In this document: piece by piece, positions 1 through 5,238 of the stretch
Numbering within the stretch: position 1 is the first letter of the stretch
How the letters are laid out: every line of letters begins with the position of its first letter
Assembly: GCA_030743915.1 (NCBI GenBank)
Contig: JASLRP010000071.1
Span: forward strand, 1-9,746
Length of the DNA stretch: 9,746 nt
Source of the DNA: SAR202 cluster bacterium
GTDB lineage: Bacteria; Chloroflexota; Dehalococcoidia; Lucifugimonadales; UBA1123
Reading direction: 5' to 3'
The notes under the pieces: generated by a model
Seen by the model: the letters and a program-made list of their open reading frames with translations, nothing else
Databases searched by the model: none
What the model was told of the DNA's origin: nothing
Translations under genes and position numbers: made by a program

Positions 1-44
1 CCATCCTCTGGATTTGGGGCTTGTGTCGTCGTATCCTTGCTCAT
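1..44 (-). CDS. 5' end of an unidentified divergent gene (partial)
   Basis: On the minus strand an ATG at 44-42 opens a frame that leaves the window, giving MSKDTTTQAPNPED. It is preceded by AAAGGAGG (59-52) with a 7-base gap, as good an SD as any in the window, which is the main reason for calling a start here. Only 14 complete codons are visible, hydrophilic and rich in Thr, Asp and Pro, with no signal peptide or recognisable motif, so no function can be given. The gene is divergent from the archaellin array, so whatever drives copy 1 must lie in the roughly 95 bases between them. The alternative is a chance SD-ATG pair; the unbroken frame to the edge is too short to exclude that. Confidence 0.55.
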   Translation of the reverse strand, partial: MSKDTTTQAPNPED

Positions 45-98
45 GGCGTATCCTCCTTTGCTGGATTGTGTTTGTTAGTTTATCCAGCAGGATACGCC
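45..98 (-). promoter_or_regulatory. Inverted repeat overlapping the SD of the divergent gene
   Basis: Two arms match: GGCGTATCC (45-53) with GGATACGCC (90-98), and GCTGGA (60-65) with TCCAGC (83-88), around a 17-base loop. One arm carries an extra six bases (54-59) and the other one base (89). In minus-strand RNA the outer stem ends directly beside the AUG at 44. The last two G of the AAAGGAGG SD pair in that stem and the rest lies in the internal bulge. This could limit ribosome access to the divergent gene. There is no T-tract on either side, so a terminator is unlikely. The pairing is seen; the regulatory role is inferred. Confidence 0.5.
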
Positions 99-140
99 AC
101 CTCTCTCATCCTCTCCATACACCACTTTCGATCATAACTC

Positions 141-381
141 CTGAAGCAAGAGAAGGGTGTCACCGGTCTAGAGACCGCCATCATCCTGATTGCGTTCGTG
201 GTTGTGGCGTCCGTGTTCGCGTTCACGGTCTTGTCCACAGGCATCTTCTCTGCCGAGCGCGGCAAAGAGACCATCCATGCAGGCTTGAAGGGGGCGAGAA
301 GCTCGCTAGCTCTCAAGGGCGGCGTCGTCGCCAATGGCGTCAGCAACAAGACTCTCTCCCTCGGTGACTCCGCGTGGACTG
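141..381 (+). repeat. Direct repeat block A, first copy (archaellin N-terminal coding)
   Basis: This block is nearly identical to 1662-1902, offset 1521. Differences are scattered and almost all synonymous. It covers the end of the leader, the core helix and the stretch up to the conserved SAWT. Homology stops at its left edge, where copy 1 lacks the leader found in copy 2. It marks the left recombination or duplication boundary. Confidence 0.8.
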
Positions 382-1163
382 CCTCCTCAGATGTGGTAGC
401 TACAGCTTCAACCACAGCCAAGAAGGAAGGAACCGCCTCGGCCAGCTCTCTGGTTGAAGCCGATTTCACCACCGGTCTGGCATCTTATGAAGACCTATCG
501 GCCACGGTAGACCTTTCAAGCATCGACTCCATCAGTCTGTGGGTCAGGTCAACTGTTGACACACTTGCAGGCGCAATCGAGATCGTGGTTGACGACACAG
601 CGGCTTGCGGCAGCGTACTGGAGAACATAGACATCCCTGTTCTGGTCGCTAACCAATGGAAGCTGGTCACCCTGCCTATCGCCGATAACTCAGACATGAC
701 AGCCATCAAGTGCGTGGGTCTCAACGTAGCGACCGACAATGGCAACCAGTCTGTCAACCTGGACGAGATTGTTGCACAGGGCCAGGCGACCTCTCTGCTG
801 GTCACCATCACCAACACCCTGGAAGGCGAGCCCATCGACGTCTCTGAGCCTTCTGACTCTGACGCCGACGGCAACTCCGACTCCGACAGTGGCCACACCA
901 TGATCCTGACCTACACAGACAAGAACCAGGTGATCAAGGACGTGTACTGGTCCAAGACATTCATCGGAGCAAACGACAGCGACGATCTTCTGGAAGCTGG
1001 CGAGAAGGCCGAACTGACCGTGAGCCTCACCGCTCTGTCGAACACCTTCCCGGTGGTTGGCGACGTGAAGTGGGACCTGGAAGTCCGACCTGAAGACGGT
1101 GGCACGGTAGTGATCGAGCGGGTCATGCCCGACATCATCGACACTGTCATGAACCTGAACTAA
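141..1163 (+). CDS. arlB: Archaellin copy 1, start codon apparently lost
   Basis: Archaellin subunit of an archaellum filament by homology with the three copies downstream. Mature sequence from VTGLETA to the C-terminal IDTVMNLN is intact: hydrophobic core helix, outer beta domain with two Cys 35 residues apart, Asp-rich loop and DDLLEAGE block. The 5' end is odd. A TAA lies in frame at 135-137, followed by CTC CTG AAG CAA GAG AAG GGT, with no ATG, GTG or TTG before the GTG at 198, which is inside the core helix and would remove the class III leader. Homology to copy 2 begins at the CTG (141), where copy 2 reads ATG CTG AAA CAA. A CTG start would give a minimal leader MKQEKG, but no SD precedes it. 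Either this is a silent or donor copy truncated at its 5' end, or it uses a rare CTG start. Coordinates assume translation from 141. Confidence 0.6.
   Translation: MKQEKGVTGLETAIILIAFVVVASVFAFTVLSTGIFSAERGKETIHAGLKGARSSLALKGGVVANGVSNKTLSLGDSAWTASSDVVATASTTAKKEGTASASSLVEADFTTGLASYEDLSATVDLSSIDSISLWVRSTVDTLAGAIEIVVDDTAACGSVLENIDIPVLVANQWKLVTLPIADNSDMTAIKCVGLNVATDNGNQSVNLDEIVAQGQATSLLVTITNTLEGEPIDVSEPSDSDADGNSDSDSGHTMILTYTDKNQVIKDVYWSKTFIGANDSDDLLEAGEKAELTVSLTALSNTFPVVGDVKWDLEVRPEDGGTVVIERVMPDIIDTVMNLN
657..1163 (+). repeat. Direct repeat block B, first copy (archaellin C-terminal coding)
   Basis: This block matches 2193-2699 at offset 1536. It contains an unbroken identical run of 66 bases (657-722 with 2193-2258) and another of about 89 bases (870-958 with 2406-2494). 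Identity at synonymous positions points to recent duplication or gene conversion between copies 1 and 2. The offset change from 1521 to 1536 reflects a 5-codon length difference in the variable segment between blocks A and B. Confidence 0.8.
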
Positions 1164-1209
1164 GCGAGCACATCGCTCAGAGTTGAGCCAACTGAGCTAG
1201 CAGACAACC

Positions 1210-1261
1210 ATAGTGGCCGATGCCCGACCCCGGCGCGAACCGGACGGGCATCGGCCACTAT
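1210..1261 (+). terminator. Very stable stem-loop after archaellin copy 1
   Basis: A perfect 17-bp inverted repeat (1210-1226 with 1245-1261, core GTGGCCGATGCCCG) closes an 18-base loop that itself holds CCGG/CCGG. It starts 46 bases after the stop codon. No run of T follows (CGTTCAATCC), so it is not a classical intrinsic terminator. It could attenuate transcription, cap the copy 1 mRNA 3' end or be a processing site. The sequence core recurs after copy 2. Confidence 0.65.
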
Positions 1262-1607
1262 CGTTCAATCCCCAATCCGCCCCCTCTCACGGTTCCACTT
1301 TCTGGGACCTGCGGCGCAAACCTCAACAACGACGAGTCTGGACCTCCAGCCACCCGTCTGGGCGCCAGCCACCAGACTGGATGCGGGTTCTTTCCCACAG
1401 GACTGCGTCCACAGCCTTGTAGTGAACAACTAACTGTCATCCAGATGACACTATGTGCAACCCCTGATTCGTCTATCTGCCCCTAGCTTCCATATGTTTG
1501 TGTGCATGCCCGATACCAAGCGAGACCTCACAACGGTATCGTTGAATACAAGTCAATGAACTCCGGGGCGGCAACCTCGGAAACATCGGAAACAAAGGAG
1601 TCTCACA
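1262..1607 (+). other. Untranslated spacer and leader before archaellin copy 2
   Basis: No convincing gene is seen between the hairpin and copy 2; the open frames here are short, lack SD sites and show no recognisable protein. It holds a 7-bp inverted repeat (1511-1541) and a short direct repeat TCGGAAACA near 1578-1594 just before the SD. I could not identify a convincing sigma70 promoter by eye. The length (about 350 bases) leaves room for a promoter and a regulated 5' leader for copy 2. Confidence 0.5.
1511..1541 (+). promoter_or_regulatory. 7-bp inverted repeat in the copy 2 leader
   Basis: CGATACC (1511-1517) and GGTATCG (1535-1541) are separated by 17 bases. It lies 67 bases before the copy 2 start. 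It could be a protein operator or a leader stem-loop. It is absent, as far as I can see, from the spacers before copies 3 and 4. The pairing is seen; function is unknown. Confidence 0.3.
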
Positions 1608-2699
1608 ATGAACCTATCGAAAGTAGCCCGCTGGCAGTCTCTGACTCAAGCAGGCAGGATGCTGAAACAAGAGAAGGGTGTCACCGGTCTAGAGACCGCC
1701 ATCATCCTGATTGCGTTCGTGGTAGTGGCGTCGGTGTTCGCGTTCACGGTCCTGTCCACGGGCATCTTCTCTGCTGAGCGCGGCAAAGAGACGATCCATG
1801 CAGGCTTGAAGGGGGCGAGAAGCTCTCTGGCCCTCAAGGGTGGCGTCGTCGCCAACGGCGTCAGCAACAAGACTCTCTCTCTCGGCGACTCCGCATGGAC
1901 CGCGGTCACCTGGGCAACTTCTACTCCTACCGTGACAGCGTCAACAACAGCCAAAAAAGAAGGAACTGGCAGCGCCAGCGTCCTGATCCACACGGATTAC
2001 GGCACGAGCCTACTGGCAGCATATGATGACCTGTCTGCCACAGTGGACCTTTCCAGCATTGACTCTATCAGCCTCTGGGTCAGGTCAACCACTGACACAG
2101 CTGCTGGAGACATTGAGATCGTAGTTGACGACACAGCTGCTTGCGGAAGCCCGCTGGAAAACATTGACATTCCCGTGCTGGTCGCCAACACATGGAAGCT
2201 GGTCACCCTGCCTATCGCCGATAACTCAGACATGACAGCCATCAAGTGCGTGGGTCTCTACGTTGTGACCGACAATGGCAACCAGTCTGTCAACCTGGAC
2301 GAGATTGTCGCCCAAGGCCAGGCGACCTCACTGCTGGTCACCATCACAAACACTCTCGAAGGCGAGCCCATCGACGTCTCAGAGCCTTCTGACTCTGACG
2401 CAGATGGCAACTCCGACTCCGACAGTGGCCACACCATGATCCTGACCTACACAGACAAGAACCAGGTGATCAAGGACGTGTACTGGTCCAAGACCTTCAT
2501 CGGAGCCAATGACAGCGACGATCTTCTGGAAGCTGGCGAGAAAGCGGAACTGACCGTGAGCCTCGCCGCTCTGTCGAACACCTACCCGGTGGTTGGCGAC
2601 GTGAAGTGGGACCTTGAAGTCCGACCTGAGGATGGCGGCACAGTGGTGATCGAGCGAGTTATGCCCGACATCATCGACACTGTCATGAACCTCAACTAG
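1608..2699 (+). CDS. arlB: Archaellin copy 2
   Basis: Archaellin, the filament subunit of the archaellum. The ATG at 1608 follows AAAGGAG (1594-1600) with a 7-base gap. The 363-residue precursor has a charged 24-residue leader ending QEKG, where an ArlK/PibD-type prepilin peptidase would cut before V25. Glu29 is at +5 of the mature protein, as in type IV pilin-like subunits, and residues 27-50 form the hydrophobic core helix. The outer part (about 95-245) is beta-rich with Cys179 and Cys214. An Asp-rich loop at 262-272 (DSDADGNSDSD) is followed by the block DDLLEAGE and the archaellin-like end IERVMPDIIDTVMNLN. Start at an internal Met18 would also leave a short leader. It differs from copy 1 mainly at residues 99-135. 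No motor gene (arlC-arlJ) is in the window. Confidence 0.88.
   Translation: MNLSKVARWQSLTQAGRMLKQEKGVTGLETAIILIAFVVVASVFAFTVLSTGIFSAERGKETIHAGLKGARSSLALKGGVVANGVSNKTLSLGDSAWTAVTWATSTPTVTASTTAKKEGTGSASVLIHTDYGTSLLAAYDDLSATVDLSSIDSISLWVRSTTDTAAGDIEIVVDDTAACGSPLENIDIPVLVANTWKLVTLPIADNSDMTAIKCVGLYVVTDNGNQSVNLDEIVAQGQATSLLVTITNTLEGEPIDVSEPSDSDADGNSDSDSGHTMILTYTDKNQVIKDVYWSKTFIGANDSDDLLEAGEKAELTVSLAALSNTYPVVGDVKWDLEVRPEDGGTVVIERVMPDIIDTVMNLN
1662..1902 (+). repeat. Direct repeat block A, second copy
   Basis: Partner of 141-381. The left edge falls within the copy 2 leader, one codon after an internal ATG, so copy 1 lacks the first 18 codons of this gene. That makes the block edge a likely breakpoint. 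Confidence 0.8.
2193..2699 (+). repeat. Direct repeat block B, second copy
   Basis: Partner of 657-1163, with long runs of perfect identity, ending at the stop codon. Downstream the spacers diverge except for the shared hairpin core GTGGCCGATGCCCG. Confidence 0.8.
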
Positions 2700-2742
2700 G
2701 ACGCTTGAATAGTAATTGAACGGTTGAATCTGACTAGCTAAG

Positions 2743-2798
2743 TGGTGGTGGCCGATGCCCGGATTGGATTGCACTGAAAACGGCGTTGGCCACCACTG
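2743..2798 (+). terminator. Stem-loop after archaellin copy 2
   Basis: GTGGTGGCCGATGCC (2745-2759) pairs with GGCGTTGGCCACCAC (2782-2796) as 15 continuous RNA pairs, two of them G-U, extendable by two further wobble pairs. It begins 43 bases after the stop, almost the same place as the copy 1 hairpin, and shares 14 bases of the 5' arm with it. The 3' arm differs but still pairs, which suggests the structure is kept. No T-tract follows. Confidence 0.6.
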
Positions 2799-2947
2799 GT
2801 GGTATCAGGGACCTGGCTTTCAGCCTGCGCCTGGCAGACTCAACCGATCAGCAACCGAGCCTGCATCACATCAGCTTGTCCAGAGCCTAACGGAGCCAAC
2901 ACAGCGCAAGAGTTCGAAGCGTAAGGGTCGCAGAGGGGATCTTCCTA

Positions 2948-4000
2948 GTGAATAAGTTGAATCGAGCCGTACGGTCGCTCCAGCGAGAGAGGGGCGTGAC
3001 CGGTTTAGAGACCGCTATCATCCTGATCGCCTTTGTGGTGGTCGCTTCCGTGTTCGCCTTCACGGTCCTATCCACCGGCATCTTCTCTGCCGAGCGCGGC
3101 AAGGAGACCATCCATGCAGGACTGAAGGGCGCAAGAAGCTCCCTGGAGATCAAGGGCGCGGTTGTCGCCAATGGAGTCAAAGACGTCACGTTGTCAACGG
3201 GGGATTCGGCGTGGACGGGTTCGACCAACGTCACCTCCACCTTGGATTCGACGGACAAGAAACAGGGGACTGGCAGCGCAGACCTGTTGCTGGACGCCAG
3301 CTTCACAACCGGCCTGGTCGCTTACGACGACCTGAGCACCACCGTGGACCTCTCCAGCATCGACACCATCCAGATGTGGGTCAAGTACGGCACCACCACA
3401 TCCTCTGGGGACATAGAACTGGTGCTGGATGATACCGCCGGGTGTGGCAGCGTTCTGGAGAACATCGACTTTCCTCAACTTGCCGGCAGCACGTGGAATC
3501 TGATCACTCTGTCAATCTCTGACAACTCAGACATGACTGCTGTGAAATGCGTGGGTATCAACCTTGTCACTGATGACGGCTCACAGACCCTCAACGTGGA
3601 CAATGTTGTGGCGAAGGGGCAGGCGACTTCACTACTGGTCACAGTGGTCAACGCTCTTGAGGGCGAACCTCTGGACATCAAGGAACCCAGCGACTCAGAC
3701 AATAACGGGCTGACTGACTCTGACAGCGTTCATACCCTCACCGTCACGTACACCGACCAGAATCAGGTGATAAATGACATCTACTGGTCTTCCAGCTTGC
3801 TGGGCAAGGACGATGGAGACACATTGCTGGAGTCAGGCGAAAAGGCCGAATTGACCGTCACGCTGTCGGGCCTGTCCGGTTCCTATCCGGTCATTGAGGA
3901 CACCAAATTCGAATTGGAAGTCCGGCCAGAGGCAGGCGGCACAATGCTGGTCCAGAGGACGATGCCCAGCGAGATTGATTTGGTGATGAACCTGCAATAG
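2948..4000 (+). CDS. arlB: Archaellin copy 3
   Basis: Archaellin of 350 residues. The GTG at 2948 is preceded by GAGGGG (2933-2938) with a 9-base gap; the frame is open further upstream, so the SD decides the start. The leader MNKLNRAVRSLQRERG has five Arg/Lys and ends at the predicted peptidase site before V17, with Glu21 at +5 and the core helix at about 19-43. The outer beta-rich domain (about 85-230) has Cys166 and Cys201. The Asp-rich loop is 249-259 (DSDNNGLTDSD), then GDTLLESGE (290-298) and the C-terminal QRTMPSEIDLVMNLQ. It is the most divergent copy in the outer domain and has just one N-glycosylation sequon (NVT, 94-96). There is no strong stem-loop between it and copy 4, so the two may be co-transcribed. 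Confidence 0.87.
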   Translation: MNKLNRAVRSLQRERGVTGLETAIILIAFVVVASVFAFTVLSTGIFSAERGKETIHAGLKGARSSLEIKGAVVANGVKDVTLSTGDSAWTGSTNVTSTLDSTDKKQGTGSADLLLDASFTTGLVAYDDLSTTVDLSSIDTIQMWVKYGTTTSSGDIELVLDDTAGCGSVLENIDFPQLAGSTWNLITLSISDNSDMTAVKCVGINLVTDDGSQTLNVDNVVAKGQATSLLVTVVNALEGEPLDIKEPSDSDNNGLTDSDSVHTLTVTYTDQNQVINDIYWSSSLLGKDDGDTLLESGEKAELTVTLSGLSGSYPVIEDTKFELEVRPEAGGTMLVQRTMPSEIDLVMNLQ

Positions 4001-4146
4001 AAACACCGATTTCGGAGCGAAATAGCGATAGTGTAGCGTAAATGATTGTCTTGCTGACGGGGATTGGGATCAAATTGGTTGGGATGATTGTGTGTGGATG
4101 CCAGCATCAATCGGAATTACTCTCTTAGCTGAGGGCAGTGAATAAC

Positions 4147-5205
4147 ATGGTTAATCAACTCAATACGATGATCTGCAAACGAATCAACAACGAACAGGGC
4201 GTCACTGGACTTGAGACCGCCATCATCCTGATCGCCTTCGTGGTGGTGGCGTCCGTCTTCGCCTTCACGGTGCTGTCCACGGGCATCTTCTCCGCAGAGC
4301 GCGGCAAGGAGACCGCCCACGCAGGATTGAAGGGCGCGAGAAGCTCGATGGCTCTCAAAGGGTCGGTGATCGCCAACGGTATCACCAGCAAGAACCTATC
4401 CCTGGCTGACTCGGCATGGACAGGTTCCACCAATGTCACGTCCACAGCCGACACCACCGACAAAAAGGAAGGCTCTTCTAGCGCTGACCTGAGCATCGAC
4501 ACCAATTTCACAACAGGATTGCTGGCATACGACGATCTGTCTGCAACCGTGGACCTCTCCAGCATCGACTCGGTGAGAATGTGGGTCAAATACGGCACCA
4601 CCACGGCATCAGGAGACATCGAGCTGATTCTTGACGACACGGCAGGGTGCGGCAGTTCCCTGGAAAACATCGACTTGCCGGTCCTCGTCGGCAGCGAATG
4701 GAAACTGGTCACTCTGAGCATAACCGACAATTCAGACATGGCCGCAATCAAGTGCGTGGGATTGAATCTGACGACCGACGACGGCAACCAGACGCTGAAC
4801 GTGGACCAGGTTATCGCTCAAGGCCAGGCAACGACGATTCTGGTGACCGTCACCAACACGCTGGAAGGCGAACCAATCGACATCAGCGAACCGTCCGACT
4901 CCAACGCCAACGGACTGTCAGACTCAGACAGCACACACAGCCTCATCCTGACCTACACAGACAAGAACCAGGTTGTCAGCGATGTTTACTGGACCAAGAC
5001 TTTCGTTGGGGCCAACGACAGCGACGAACTGTTGGAGTCCGGAGAGAAAGCCCAGTTGACCGTGACGCTGTCCGGCCTGTCCGGTTCATACCCGGTGATC
5101 GGAGACACAAAGTGGGACATTGAAGTCCGCCCGGAGGATGGAGGCACAATGGTGGTCCAACGCACCATGCCCGACCTCATCGACCTGGTGATGAACCTGA
5201 ATTAG
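4147..5205 (+). CDS. arlB: Archaellin copy 4
   Basis: Archaellin of 352 residues. I start at the ATG 4147 because GAGGG (4131-4135) is then 11 bases away; the in-frame GTG at 4138 is only 2 bases from it, although copy 3 also begins GTGAATAA, so 4138 stays possible. Leader MVNQLNTMICKRINNEQG (18 residues) precedes V19 with Glu23 at +5. The outer domain carries Cys168 and Cys203, then a loop DSNANGLSDSD, block DELLESGE and end QRTMPDLIDLVMNLN. The core differs from the other copies by Ala for Ile in ETAHAG and Met for Leu in ARSSM. It has six N-x-S/T sequons (NLS, NVT, NFT, NLT, NQT, NDS), the most in the set. It resembles copies 1 and 2 in GANDSD but copy 3 in LSGLSGSYPV, a mosaic pattern. 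The last gene of the array, it ends at an intrinsic terminator. Confidence 0.87.
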   Translation: MVNQLNTMICKRINNEQGVTGLETAIILIAFVVVASVFAFTVLSTGIFSAERGKETAHAGLKGARSSMALKGSVIANGITSKNLSLADSAWTGSTNVTSTADTTDKKEGSSSADLSIDTNFTTGLLAYDDLSATVDLSSIDSVRMWVKYGTTTASGDIELILDDTAGCGSSLENIDLPVLVGSEWKLVTLSITDNSDMAAIKCVGLNLTTDDGNQTLNVDQVIAQGQATTILVTVTNTLEGEPIDISEPSDSNANGLSDSDSTHSLILTYTDKNQVVSDVYWTKTFVGANDSDELLESGEKAQLTVTLSGLSGSYPVIGDTKWDIEVRPEDGGTMVVQRTMPDLIDLVMNLN

Positions 5206-5238
5206 GATCATACATTCCGGGCCTGTCGTATCAGAAAC

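Noticed and set aside
45..1261. Invertible element or phase-variation switch bounded by the inverted repeats
   Set aside because: The arms pair locally across short loops and differ in sequence between sites; there is no long inverted pair flanking a gene and no recombinase in the window.
1213..1486. Small plus-strand frames in the spacer between copies 1 and 2
   Set aside because: They run through the 17-bp hairpin, have no SD and no recognisable sequence.
141..2699. CRISPR array or short tandem repeat arrays
   Set aside because: The repetition is explained by whole paralogous genes; no short repeats with regular spacers are present.
80..2774. Long minus-strand open frames antisense to archaellin copies 1 and 2 (for example 80-472, 485-901, 1646-1993, 2379-2774)
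   Set aside because: They recur in each copy only because the coding strand recurs; they lack SD sites and resemble no protein family, while the plus-strand frame is a recognised archaellin.
4155..4787. 210-codon minus-strand frame antisense to archaellin copy 4
   Set aside because: No SD, composition typical of an antisense shadow, and the opposite strand encodes a clear archaellin.
141..5205. Type IV pilin or type II secretion pseudopilin instead of archaellin
   Set aside because: The leader and Glu at +5 are shared by these families, but the GLE-AIILIAFVVVASVF core, the GD-LLE-GE block and the ERxMPxxIDxVMNL ending match archaellins; length and the tandem arrangement also fit.
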